Shown here in pieces: positions 32,283 through 42,669 of a DNA stretch of 64,000 nt (its first letter is position 1; every line of letters starts with the position of its first letter). This DNA is from Bryoerythrophyllum caledonicum (Eukaryota > Streptophyta > Bryopsida > Pottiales > Pottiaceae). The notes below the pieces were generated by a model. That model was not told where the DNA came from. It saw only the letters and a program-made list of their open reading frames with translations, and made no database searches. The stretch is taken from positions 15,628,990-15,692,989 of the forward strand of contig OZ020518.1 of the NCBI GenBank assembly GCA_963971425.1, in the 5' to 3' direction. Both the position numbers and the translations under genes were made by a program.

Positions 32283-33018
32283 ACTTCTCCCATTCTCCTT
32301 GCTAGATCAGACTTGCATATCCGCAACATGCTTTGCAAGCATGTACAAACACATGTATAACCCTAAAACTAAGACAAAACTACTTCTCCTCTCTTCCATT
32401 GAATCCATGGTTGCTGCAATTTTAGGGGAAGAGAAGAGAAGAAGAAACTCAAGGCTAGAGAAGAAAAGAGAAGGAAAGGGAAGGGAAGAAGGAGAAGGTC
32501 CGTCCATATTCGTTATATTGAGACTTTTCTCAATCTCAATTTAATGCTAATCTTATATTTGTCATCGGTTTCTTGATTAAAATTATATTTTTATTGATTT
32601 TTTTTTTTATAATTGGAAAAGCTATCCTCGACTCAAGGATAATCTATAATTAGAAAGTCAATAAAATGCATGAATTAGCTCAAAATAGCTGCTGAAATCA
32701 TAGGCAGAAAGTCTCAAAACTCTAAAATTGTCTCAAAATAATGAATATGACCATAGGAGAAAAAAAAAGATGGTAAATCATGACAATTTTTTTCAAAAAT
32801 GCCCTTTTTAGGCATTTAGTAAAAAATCAACATGCCTACTTTTTAGTACATGGTCATTCTTCTCGGTCCAAGTTTGGTTTACATTTAGTGAAAGGCCCAA
32901 GGGCTTTAAAAATTACATTTTTTAAAGTGCAACCATGGAAGTGTGACCATGAAGTGTGACCATGGAATTAATCCATTTTCCTTGGTTATGGCTCTTGGTC
33001 TGTAGTGTAAACCGCCCC

Positions 33019-33509
33019 TCAACTTGCTTATGCTAATGTGCGTATGATTTTGTCTTGCATAGTGGATGTTTGTTTGATTTCATATAATGTCATTGGGAGT
33101 CTCAAAGATGTGATATTATTATGGGTTTATTAAGGATTGGCGTATCAAAAAGTTCATACGAATGTCTGTCTTCTATAATTCTAGCCTATGACCCAATTAG
33201 CTACTTGCTCATGCTGAAAACTAAATGTCAAGGTGCGTTAGGTTTACGTCTTGCACAATGTGACCTCTGTGTTGATTAAAATGCGGGGCCAGACTTAAAG
33301 GTAGGGCGTGAGCTTGGTGCCGTTCCTGCATACGAACGTCACATTTTCCTGAGAGACTTGGTAGTTGTTGAATTAGATGCAGCGCTCTTGCTTGAACAAA
33401 TCCGCTCCCGCCATCGCCATTACCACCATCAATATACATTTGTACTATTACCTGTACAGAACATACAGTTTATACTGATGGAGCAGCCCACCTATCTTGT
33501 TTCAATATA
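33019..33509. other. MULE interior, right part
   Basis: Non-coding. 33099-33185 resembles 15887-15970 (CTCAAAGATGTGATAT onward). No protein is recognised. Confidence 0.5.
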
Positions 33510-35176
33510 CAGTGGTCAGCAGAAGTGTTCGGACAGGACGCTTCCACTTCCAATATGAGCTAGTTTTCTTACGTAACTCACATTCAAGTTGTAAAAATTT
33601 AAACATACAATCACATAGTTACAAAAAACATGTAACATAACATTCATAATAAAAAATGTCAATCAAGAAATCAATCAAAAATAAAACACATGATGTGGGT
33701 GTCCAATTCTTTATGCAAAAAGTGAAGTGGTTATCTATTTACATTGGAAACAAAGCCATGAGCTACAAAATCAAGCTAAAAACTTGAATGTAGAATCATG
33801 AGGACTACCTAAAAACTTGAATGTACAATCATAATGACTACCATCGTGTATAGCCACCTTTTGCTTGATAAACATCTGCAGCTCTCTCAGGCATAGACAT
33901 GATCAATTTCCTCACGGTATCAATCTCAATGCTATACCAAATTTCTTGCAATTTCTCCCACAAATCCTTCTTGTTAGCGGGTTTCTTCTTTGACATTCTC
34001 ATACGACGATCTACTTCATTCCAAAGGTGTTCTATAGGATTCAAGTCAGGAGATTGAGCCGGATGCCAAATTAGTTGAAACTTCTGTGCTAACAACCAAT
34101 CTGTAACATACTTAGAAGTATGTTTGGGATCGTTGTCGTGCTGAAAAATAACATTCTCCTCTCCTAAATCATACATGTGTATAGTATTCATGAGCTCCAT
34201 CTCCAAAATTTCACGATACACAAACTTATCCATGTTTCCTTCTATAAGACGAAGGTTGCCAATTCCCTCCCAAGTCATACATCCCCAAACCATAATGTTT
34301 CCACCTCCAAATTTGATAGTAGGTTGCACATGCTGATCTAAAAGATGCTCTCCTCTCTTCCTCCAACAATACTGCCTCCCATCTGAGCCAAACAAATTGA
34401 ATTTTGACTCATCTGAAAAAACCACATAACTCCAGTCCATCCAACTTGCATGCCTACACTTCTTTGCCCATGCATATCGACGTGCTTTGTGTTTCTTTGA
34501 CAAGAATGGCTTCTTAGTTTTCACTCGTGCTCTCAATCCTTGCCTCTGAAGACATCTTCTAATTGTATCATCACTCAAATCCAATCCTTGAGATCGCATT
34601 TCTCTACCCACTGCTGCAGCTATACCATTAGATGGTGCATTCAACAACCTTACAACCTCACGATCACCACGTTCATCAAGAATTCGAGGTCTCCCTTGTG
34701 AAGGAGCATCTCTCAAATGACCTCTCATTGTAAACCTCCGCACAATAGCATGGCAAGTGCTTCGAGAGATGCCTAGAACCGCTGAAATTTCGGAGTACGA
34801 ATTCCCTCTCTCATGCATCTGAAGAACTAACTTACGTTCAGCAAGAGTCCTTCTAGGAGCCATAGCTAATCAAGAGCAATCTTATTCAATCACAATGTGT
34901 CTTGAAATGCAAGAGGTCTCCATAAATACATGTCGATTCTCAAGATTTTTCAGATGCACAACTTGTGTGCATAATGAATTGGACACCCATGATTGACACA
35001 TCATGAACTGCAGCCCATGCAAGTGGCTCAATGTGAATGATGGTACTCTTTCTAGTTTACAAGTGGCTCTTTAGTTATAATTAGCTGAAAAAATCAGCAC
35101 CTACCTACCAAACTCGACAAGTGTTACTATTAAATTGAGATTGTAATTACTGTCCGAACACTTCTGCTGACCACTG
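33510..35176. mobile_element. Tc1-type (DD34E) transposon, apparently complete
   Basis: 1,667 bp bounded by inverted repeats that are identical over 27 bp and begin CAGTGGTCAGCAGAAGTGTT. TA precedes the left end (33508-33509); the right neighbour is CA, one change from the expected TA. A second, inner inverted pair (GGGTGTCCAATTC near 33696 and its complement near 34976) lies about 190-200 bp from each end, resembling the IR/DR arrangement of some Tc1 elements. The single gene inside is intact. Identical termini and an open frame suggest a young insertion. It sits within the MULE. Confidence 0.9.
33838..34863 (-). CDS. Tc1 transposase, DD34E, intact
   Basis: 341 codons, the usual Tc1 length. 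Residues 1-110 hold two helix-turn-helix units (SYSEISAVLGISRSTCHAIV, then GRPRILDERGDREVVRLL with a GRPR basic motif). A basic linker (KTKKPFLSKKHKARRYAWAK) follows. The catalytic core has VVFSDESKFNLFG (first Asp), VIFQHDNDPKHTS (second Asp) and SPDLNPIEHLWNEV (Glu), with exactly 34 residues between the second Asp and the Glu, that is DD34E. The enzyme cuts and pastes the element at TA sites. Plant mariner-like elements are usually DD39D, so this subtype is unexpected in a plant contig. No break is visible. Confidence 0.95.
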   Translation of the reverse strand: MAPRRTLAERKLVLQMHERGNSYSEISAVLGISRSTCHAIVRRFTMRGHLRDAPSQGRPRILDERGDREVVRLLNAPSNGIAAAVGREMRSQGLDLSDDTIRRCLQRQGLRARVKTKKPFLSKKHKARRYAWAKKCRHASWMDWSYVVFSDESKFNLFGSDGRQYCWRKRGEHLLDQHVQPTIKFGGGNIMVWGCMTWEGIGNLRLIEGNMDKFVYREILEMELMNTIHMYDLGEENVIFQHDNDPKHTSKYVTDWLLAQKFQLIWHPAQSPDLNPIEHLWNEVDRRMRMSKKKPANKKDLWEKLQEIWYSIEIDTVRKLIMSMPERAADVYQAKGGYTRW

Positions 35177-35256
35177 CAAGTCCTGCCATATCATCTTAAA
35201 AGAAAAATGACAAAGTAAGAATAAAAAAGAACTTTACTTTCTTTGGTTCTCCTTGG

Positions 35257-35457
35257 CAGAAGGGTTGCACGGCGGAGAAAGGCGGTCTAGAAGGGCTAGT
35301 CGGGTTGAGTGCCCAATTACGGGCTTGGACGGGAAGCGGGTTGAGGTTGAGCAAGGCTTGGAAGAGCGGGCCACGAAGTCTGGGATGAAGGACGTCAGGG
35401 CATGTTGGCCTCCCTTTGGTGGGAGGCTCCCAACGACGGAGTCAATTTGCCGTGGGC
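35257..35457 (-). repeat. Right long inverted repeat of the MULE
   Basis: The reverse complement matches the left repeat at 15133-15280 at both its outer end and the CTAGCCCTTCTAGACC block, with a longer middle. It ends at the 9-bp target copy at 35458. Confidence 0.75.
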
Positions 35458-35607
35458 ATATCTGCTAATGCTCTCATTGAAACCTCTGGCAATCGAGGCA
35501 TTATGTACGACGTGTCACAAAATGGAAAGTATTCAATCTGAACATTAAAATAGACATTCACCACATCATTTTACTGCATCAAGTGCACTCACCTATGAGT
35601 AGCCATA
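35458..35607 (-). pseudogene. NRPA1 fragment R2, right part
   Basis: It resumes the exon and following intron of copy R2 that stop at 15131 (ATATCTGCT, then a stretch corresponding to 10376-10520 of R1, including AATGGAAAGTATTCAA). Changes in the exon are more frequent than in R1. Confidence 0.75.
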
Positions 35608-36068
35608 CTATCACGGGTCGTGGCGTCGAGGGCCTCTCCACATCGTAGTGTTTTAGCGTAGAATTGTTTGTTACTAATCTATGGGTTCAGGGACGTACAA
35701 TGGTGCGCCACATTCATCTGTAGATGTTTTCCATCCACTTAGGGTTGTGTGTGTGTCCATATAGTGCCGCACACGTTTTTGACTTGACGTCTTTGTCAAG
35801 TCAAGCTTTGTGAGTAAATTAGAGAGTGATTAGGGATTATCTTTGCTTGTAAGTGATTGTTTATCATTACTAAAGGCTCTGCATTCTCTTATACTACTTG
35901 CACTCGTCGATTCTCCCTCCATGGAGTACGAGACGCTTGACCACGTGAGTGAATTCATACTTGTTCCTTGAGGGTGTACTACGTATACTTGTTTTAATGT
36001 ATATTTTTTGTTATTTAATGTTGGTTAGGACTCTCGATCTTTTGTGGTTATTGATCTTTCTTTACACA
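35608..36068. mobile_element. Unclassified insertion of about 460 bp
   Basis: The intron sequence GAGTAGCCA...AACAAACAA, continuous in copies at 47055 and 52495, is here separated by about 460 bp starting TATCACGGGTCGTGGCG. No gene, inverted ends or clear target duplication were seen, so the class is open. Confidence 0.45.
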
Positions 36069-36571
36069 AAAAAACAAACAAGACACTCAAGTCTATCTTG
36101 CAGTGTGCAAATGAATCTAATGGCTTTTCATCTCTAAAAAGGCAGAGATCATGTGGAAATATTTGCACGATGTGCAATTCCTCAAACTGCTTTTCGCTCG
36201 TCAAGTTTCTTCCTTCAATTGAAACTTTTATTATTAGAAACTTTGCAAATATGCGGTTACTTTTAAGCACCCAAATTGTTGAGCGTTGGTGCTCTCCCAT
36301 TTAGTATCAACTCTCCCATATTTGAAGAAAAACCGGTTGAGAGAATACATGCATGGTATGGAAGCCACAAGTCACCAAGGCATCAAGATGAAAAGCATAG
36401 CGTCCAAAATCCGAAGGAACATCTCTCAAGAATCCAAAGAGGGTGGAGCAATTAAGGAAACATAGAGGAATGTTTGTCAAAAAACCAAAGTATTCACCTA
36501 AAGTTGGAGTGTACATGAATCCCTCTAAAGAAAAAGAGGAGAAAAGATAAGTACGTAAACACAACAGTGAG

Positions 36572-37498
36572 TCATTGAGTTGTGTTTACATATACATGGT
36601 CATTGAATTGGACAACTTTCGATACAAGAAGGTGTGAATCTCTCCATGTATATGTTGGATCTTGAAAGCTTGTTTGGCACCTCCTTCCCAATGCACCCTC
36701 AAACTTCTTAATTTCTACCACCAAACCATTTTGCAACAATCTTTCTTCATGCTTTCTTTTAGTATCCTTCTCCCACTCTTTATGAGACAATTGAACTCGT
36801 CTAACATAAGGTGAATTACTGGAAAGAATCTCCACTATCTCTCCAAAGGAAGGTCTCTTTGAACAATCCACATCCCAACATTTGTTCACCAACTTTTCAA
36901 TCCAACTATCTACATATTTAGGAATTCTTGGTCGTTGTCCACTGAGCACTTGATCATAGTCATGTACAAGGTGTCCTAGGAATGGAAGTTTCCTTGTCAA
37001 GACCTCGTAGCAGGTCATGCCATAACTATACACGTCTGCTTCCTTTGAAAACATCTTTGGATCCTTACCTACAACCTTATCCTTGATAGCTTGTAATATC
37101 TCTGGTGCTCTAAAAAATCCAGTACCAACAACTCCAACAGAGCATTCAAATTAAGGCACATAGTAGAAAGGATAATTGTTTCCCACCATTTGCTTTACCA
37201 AAACATTTGTTGCTTCGAGGTTCCTATGGAGAATGTTACAGGTATGCAACCAATCCATCCCTAGGGAAATTTCAAACATGATCATTTTAACTTGCTCATT
37301 TGAAAAAGGTCCCTGGTCATCACCAATGTCCAACATAGCACAATCCATTCGCCTCCGCAAATCTCCATATGCTCTTTCCATAAGGAAGGCAAACCTTCCA
37401 TCTTCCAACAATGTTCCACAAAATATATCGCAACTAATTTTCATAGATGGAGGTAGATTATACCTTATCCCTCGTTGTGCCCACCATTGCAAGTACAA
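36572..37498 (-). pseudogene. DFE-type kinase relic (copy K2), N-terminus missing
   Basis: The kinase C-terminal two-thirds are present: YLQWWAQRG, GTLLEDGRFAFLM, SYGMTCYEVLTRKLPFLGH, QRPRIPKYVDSWIEKLVNKC and CWDVDCSKRPSFGEIVEIL. The catalytic loop is HRNLEATN in place of HRDLKAAN, and a stop lies where the sister copies read ADFEC. Upstream of 37498 the sequence changes to an inserted block, so the N-terminal half is lost. It is clearly dead. Confidence 0.85.
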
Positions 37499-37992
37499 AA
37501 GCCGAGGGTAAATTGACCCCCGCGTTGGGAGTTATCGAGGTGGGTCCCATCTTAATTGCATGGGGTCATTTTTCTAGCCCTCTTATTTTGGAGGATCTAA
37601 AGGCTTTTCTTGGATTTTTTTGGGACGAATTTGGCGCAAAAATATCAAGCATTGCAAGCTCATAGTGGTAAAATATGCAACGCTAGAGTTGGACGTGGTA
37701 GTTATGGAACTTCAGCCCCCACATAGTGAGCATATGTCGGTAAGAAGAAAGATTTTACATCACTTTAAAATGTTTTTGCTGAATTTGGTGTTGTACAGAC
37801 AATATTGGCCGGTGTGTGACAGAGTTAAAGAAAACATTTGTGGTCAATTGGCCATCAATTCCAATGTCATGGCCAGTGAAGCTCGACACTAATTTATTAG
37901 TGCAAGAGACATTAGCGTTGGAGGAAGCAGGTTTCCAATTGCAACATCGTAGAGTTCTTTCACGACAAAGATAATTTCAAGCGTCTATAAAT

Positions 37993-38454
37993 ATGCCTCT
38001 TCTGCGGACGCCCTTCCTCGTTCCAGCAAATCCAAATTCGCACCTCACCTTCCGAAACGGTTACTCAATTCATAGGGCTACGGATGTTTCCTCCATTGAG
38101 CATCCTAACAAGTGGTCAAGCGTTGTAATTATGAACAAGTGCTAGGTATCCAAACTCCATGCCATACCGTTCCGAGGATTTGGTTGTGTTATTACTCTTT
38201 TCAAAGGGAAGTGTAAGTCCTACTTCGTTACCTTCACGGATCTCCTAGGGTGTACGTGCCCTGATTTTTGACAGATGGCATCGGAGGCATTGGGGAAGAA
38301 GGGGCATTGGAAGTATTGCAAGCATGTGTATTACATCTTACGTTACCTATGTAAGATGAACTACGAAGAGGACGTATTCATGCATGCTCCAAGCTACAAC
38401 TTCAACGAAGTCATGCGCATTCTAGAATTTGCTAACATAGCCAAGCAAACATGA
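37993..38454 (+). pseudogene. SWIM zinc-finger protein relic
   Basis: One frame of 153 codons from ATG to TGA, just downstream of TATAAATA at 37986. It contains CKSYFVTFTDLLGCTCPDF and GHWKYCKHVYYILRYL, the CxCx(n)CxH pattern of SWIM zinc fingers, which bind DNA or proteins and occur in MULE transposases and ZSWIM proteins. Two in-frame stops (TAG after NKC, TGA after CPDF) interrupt it, without frameshift. It could be a gene fragment captured by the inserted element or the tail of its transposase; the short length favours a fragment. Confidence 0.65.
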
Positions 38455-40129
38455 GGAAGGCAATGCAATCATACTCAAAAATATTTATGTTTCTAGAATG
38501 CTTATTTGTAGCGTAGTAAAATACATGGTGAATCAATATTGGATTTTATGACTATGTTTAATAGTCATAAATTCAATGAATATATCTAGTAATATTTTTC
38601 TAAGTAGGAAATTGTCATACTCCATGTGCACCATCATACAAAGTACTCGATTTTATACATAAATAATTCAAAATGAAGACTAACCATTTTTTTGGAAATT
38701 TCGAGAGGTTTTTGTAGGTAATACCCAAGTAATGCCGAATCAATATCCTTTTAATAATTAGGCGATATTCATGGAATGCCTAGGTGATACCCATTGTATT
38801 CAAATCACTAAGATATATATAATATTTAATTTTGTATGGTATTCTAGCCAAACGTTGTCGTTTGTGGATCAAAAAATCTCCTTTGTATTTGTATATGCCT
38901 CCCTACAAATGTAGATTTTCAGATTTAAAAAATAAAATAAGAGGCAAATTACAACTTAAGCACGAAAAGATGCAAAGCCCAAAAAAAACCCCTATGGCAC
39001 AAGTGACCACGGTTATAGGATACTTTTTTAATTTAGTAAATTTTTAAAATAAATTTCCAAAAGTTGTTGTTTTACCAAAATTGCCATAAATTTCACATGT
39101 TTTTTAAAAAAAAACTTTTTCTTTCCCATATTCAAAATTTTTTTATGCTCGCCGCTTGCCGCTTGTCGCTCACCGCTCGCAAGATAGCGTTGTTGTACCC
39201 TAAACTTGCTTGAAAAGAAATATTTCACAAACCCTAAACTTGCTCTCAAGATTGATAACCTCCCTACTTTACAAACTTATTTCATGTCTATCACATGTTC
39301 CACCATAACCTCTTTTCCTGCTAGGCATCTTGTTTCCACTCTCTTCACTTTGTTCAAGCAACTTCACCATCTTGACATGAAGCCCCTCAAGCAAGCCTTC
39401 TTCACTACTTTCACCAGTCAGTTTTACGAGCTTCAAAAGCTCTCTGTGCTCTTTCCTCATGTCCGCCTTAGATGCAATTCCAAACCCTTCTTACTAGCAC
39501 GAGATCCAAACTCCATATTGAGACAAAGTAGAAGAGAAAGTAGATTAGGGTTTGATTGTGCGAGTTTTTGGATCTAATGGGAGTTGAGGGCGAGATCTAG
39601 ATCTAGATCTTAATGTGTGCAAACAACTATGAAATCATAGTTGACTTTGGCATTAGGGTGGACCTGCCTTGATTGTCCTCAAAATTAGGGTTTGGAAGGA
39701 CTTGGGTTGGAGAGCTGGCTTGACTTGGCATTTTGAGAGGAGAACTCTTGCTTTTTAGATTTGCTCGTATGTAATGGTACAATTTCTTGCATTCTTTCAA
39801 CATTTGCATTCTTGAATTCTCTCTTCTTAAATTAAGAGATAGCTTGATTACTTGTAGTAGTGATCTTGGATCATTTATGTGGCAATAATTATGTTTTCTA
39901 ATTATTGAGGGTGGAGATCTAATGTGCTTATAATCCATCAGAAATTTTAAAGGGATTTGTCAGCTTTTGAGGATTTGAGAAACTTGAAATTTAGCCATTT
40001 GAGGTTAATAAAGCCTTTCTTGAGATCATGGTTAAATTTTGATCCAATAAACCAACATATCGATTGAAAGAAAGGAGATCCGTTGTAGCTTAGGACTAAC
40101 CCTCTTTCACTACTAGACCTAAATTTTTG
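38455..40129. other. AT-rich spacer within the inserted block
   Basis: No convincing gene. A 123-codon open frame at 39206 has no recognisable motif and an equally open opposite strand. 38700-38830 has loose GTGATACCCAT-like repeats also seen near 63360-63440. An AGATCT triplet repeat is at 39592-39610. Confidence 0.4.
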
Positions 40130-41790
40130 GTTAGAAAAGTTAAAGAATCCAACTTTGAAATGGAGAGGTCGGGCTTAAGCCAGGTCTCCTCCACTTCTAA
40201 CCTTTAAACTTTGATATATATAATTCGTTATGACCTTAAAGAATTGGAGTTAAAGAGTTAGAAAGTGCAATTTTGAAAGGGGGGGTTGGGCTTAAGCCGG
40301 ACCCTATCTACTTCTAACCTTTCAACTTTGAGTTGTAGAACTTGTTATGAACTTAGAAAATTGGAGTAAAAGACATAGAGAGTGCAAGTTTGAAAGGGGG
40401 GGGGTCTGGGCTAAGCCGAATCCTCTCTACTTCTTATCTTTCAACTTTTAGTTGTTGAATTTGTTATGAATTTAGAGGATTTGTGTTAAGTAGTTGAAGA
40501 GTGCAATTTTTAAAAAGGGGGGTCAAGCTTAAGCCAGATCCCCTCCACTTCTTACCTTTCAACTTTGAGTTGTAGAACTTGTTATGAACTTTGAGAATTG
40601 GTATTAAGGAATTAGAGAGTGCAATTTTGCAAAGGGGGGGTTGGGCTCAAGCCAGACCTACTCTACTTCTTTCAACTTATCATTCAAAATTCGAGTTAGC
40701 TTTCAACTTTGAGTGGTAGAACTTGTAATGAACTTATAGAATTGGAGTTAAAGAGTATCAAAGTACAATTTTGATGGGGGGGGGCGGGCTTAACCCCTAA
40801 AGTCGAAAGCCCTCAAAACTGCCCTCTTTCAATGCAAGGTGAAAATTTTTAACTTTTGAAAAATTTTCAAGTAAAAAACCGTAAGATCTAGTACCTAACT
40901 TGTACATGTACATGCATACCGAATCTTAGATTCAAATTCCTCACCATTTGTGAGATCGTAATGTTCAAAGTTGAAAAAAAAGATTTTTTCCTTGTTGTAG
41001 AATGGAAAACTAATGTTTTGGGGGCCAAAAAAACCATTTTTGAAAGAGAATTTGACATGAGGCTCTTCAAATTCTTGTTCCTATGTGAGTAAGGAATATG
41101 CCCATATAATTTTTACCCTCATAGGACCTATAAAACCTAAAGAAATGCATAATTTTTCACATGGAGGTATGCTGAAATACAAATACAAATGCCCATTTTC
41201 AACAATTAAAAAGGCATGTAAACAATTATTGGATTGAAAATCCAAACGGTGAGATCATGCTTTACTACCTCTTTTACATGTACGAAAAACAAAATTAGAA
41301 AAAAAAGTAAAATCTCAATTTTTGGTGAATTTTTGAAGTTACTGCGATCTAATTGATTTTGGGCAGATTTTGGGCAGATTTCAGCATGCCCCAACAGTGT
41401 TTTCAAACTTTGACCGTGAATATCTCCTAAAGTATGAGGAATTTTGAAGCATGAATGGTGTCATTTTAAAGGTATGGGAAAACTCTACAACCTTCCAAAA
41501 TTGTAACTTCATACGATCTAAATTTAGTAACTGAGAGCCTGACCAGAGTCAGATCGACCACATTCTGGTCGATTTCGACTTTAGGGGTTAAGCCGGATCC
41601 CTCCACTACTTACCTTTCAACTTTGAGTTGTAGAACTTGTTATGAACTTAAAAAAATGGTATCAAGGAGTTAGAGAGTACAATTTTGAAAAAAAGGGGGG
41701 TTGGGCTCAAGCTGGACCCACTCTACTTCTTAGCTTTTAACTTTGAATGGTAGAACTTGTAATGAACTTATTGAACTAATAGTGCCGCAA
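40130..41790. repeat. Tandem array of about 118-bp units with G runs
   Basis: Units are recognised by a G run, then GGGCTTAAGCC, a CTCTACTTCT stretch, CTTTCAACTTTGAGTTGTAG and AACTTGTTATGAACTT. Copies of the GGGCTTAAGCC-like core are at about 40168, 40285, 40405, 40524, 40642, 40785 and, after the interrupting element, 41587 and 41700. Spacing is about 115-120, with one longer interval. Units differ by 10-20 percent by eye. Confidence 0.8.
40794..41587. mobile_element. TTAA-flanked non-autonomous transposon (piggyBac-like termini)
   Basis: 794 bp with 15-bp perfect inverted ends, CCCCTAAAGTCGAAA and its complement. TTAA flanks it on both sides (40790-40793 and 41588-41591). Excising it with one TTAA restores the GGGCTTAAGCCGG core of the tandem array, so insertion is certain and the duplication is TTAA. 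TTAA targets and CCCTA-like ends are the piggyBac hallmark. No coding frame is present, so it depends on a transposase elsewhere. Confidence 0.75.
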
Positions 41791-41889
41791 ATTTACTAGC
41801 AATGCAATTATGAACTTATACTTAGAAATCTACTAGTTATTTGTGACTGCAATTTTGATCTTAAATAAAAAGCACCTATCTGTGCACTT

Positions 41890-42669
41890 TTCATGAATAT
41901 GGTGTTGTATGCCCACCTAGAAACAATAAGAAAGGTAGGGAGAAGCATAATAACACAATAGTAAGTCAAAAAGGTGTCTTAACGTATACATGGTTTGGTT
42001 ATCTAATTGGCCAATTGCCCCTCTATCCGGATGTCCCCTCTAACTACTAAATTGACCAACTTTGAATTTAAAGAGGTATGAATTTTTGCATGTACATGCT
42101 CAATCTTGAGGCTTATAAAAGCACCTCCTAAATGATCTCTCTAGCTACTTCAAATTCTACAACCACACCATGTTGCAATTATCTCTCTTCATGTTATCAA
42201 ATACGCAAGCAAGTGCACTTTTTAAACACCTTGAGCACCCACTCATATCCCCTTTCCAACATTTGCTCATTACTCTCTCGATTTCTCCAAATGACCTTGG
42301 CATAAAAGAGCTCAGCATGTCCCCTCCGCAAACTTCTTCCCCACCACTAACTCACGGCCTCTCTCCCAATCCTCCATGCCACGGCTTAAATGACTGGCTT
42401 GAGCAACTAAAACCATCACTCCCAACCTTCCAACTCCTTGTGGCCCGCTCCCAGCTCTCCCTGTCCTCACATCTCGCACGGCCACCACCGGAGCCACTTC
42501 CGCGCTCACCTCCAAAAGAAGAAGCAGCAGCAGCGGTCTCACCATGTCCACACTCGATTGACCTACCCCTCGAAACAAGTGAAACATCATTCAAGGGGCG
42601 GATGCATGAGTTGGAGTTCCCCATCATCCCCCGCACAAAATGTAATCCCTCGCTTTCTGGTTTCCACAC
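41890..42669 (-). pseudogene. DFE-type kinase relic (copy K3), kinase domain deleted
   Basis: 41890-42195 matches the 3' end and flank of the kinase genes. At about 42200 it jumps to the N-terminal half (FKHLEHPL region on the opposite strand), continuing to MGNSNSCIRPLNDV near 42630. The start with its myristoylation and palmitoylation signature is retained, but almost the whole catalytic domain is missing. Confidence 0.8.

Larger units (their letters stand above)
15973..33018. mobile_element. PIF/Harbinger-type DNA transposon, split by a 13.2-kb insertion
   Basis: Inverted termini start GGGGCGGTTTACACTAC on both ends, continuing with similarity for about 10 more bases (GGATCAAGAA against AGACCAAGAG). 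A 3-bp duplication TCA lies at 15970-15972 and 33019-33021. Inside are the two genes typical of this superfamily: a Myb/SANT-like DNA-binding gene (plus strand, in two parts) and a DDE_Tnp_4-type transposase (minus strand). Without the inner insertion the element is about 3.9 kb, normal for an autonomous Harbinger. Both genes are now broken. Confidence 0.85.
15133..35457. mobile_element. Mutator-like element (MULE) with long inverted repeats, host to nested elements
   Basis: NRPA1 relic R2 is interrupted here. The 9-bp target ATATCTGCT is present at 15123-15131 and 35458-35466; the uninterrupted copy R1 has it once. The ends are inverted repeats: the left begins GCCCAAGGCGAATTGACCCC, the complement of the right begins GCCCACGGCAAATTGACTCC. 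A 9-bp duplication with long inverted repeats is the MULE signature. Without the Harbinger and Tc1 insertions, only about 1.6 kb belongs to the MULE. I see no transposase frame there, so it is non-autonomous. Its interior has related segments near 15350, 15790 and 33040. Confidence 0.8.
37499..41885. mobile_element. Inserted block with a MULE-like left end
   Basis: The kinase homology stops at 37498 and other kinase DNA starts again at about 41890. The first bases (GGGTAAATTGACCCCCGCGT, then TTGGGAG) resemble the MULE terminus at 15133, so the left end is probably another member of that family. I could not find the matching right end. Contents: a SWIM-domain gene relic, AT-rich spacer, a 118-bp tandem array and a TTAA-flanked element. 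Confidence 0.5.

Noticed and set aside
39206-39577. 123-codon open frame as a gene
   Set aside because: No motif, opposite strand equally open, biased composition; not supportable.
40100-41800. Possible CRISPR-like array
   Set aside because: Units are long, contiguous and diverged, with no short repeat-spacer alternation; it is a plant tandem repeat.
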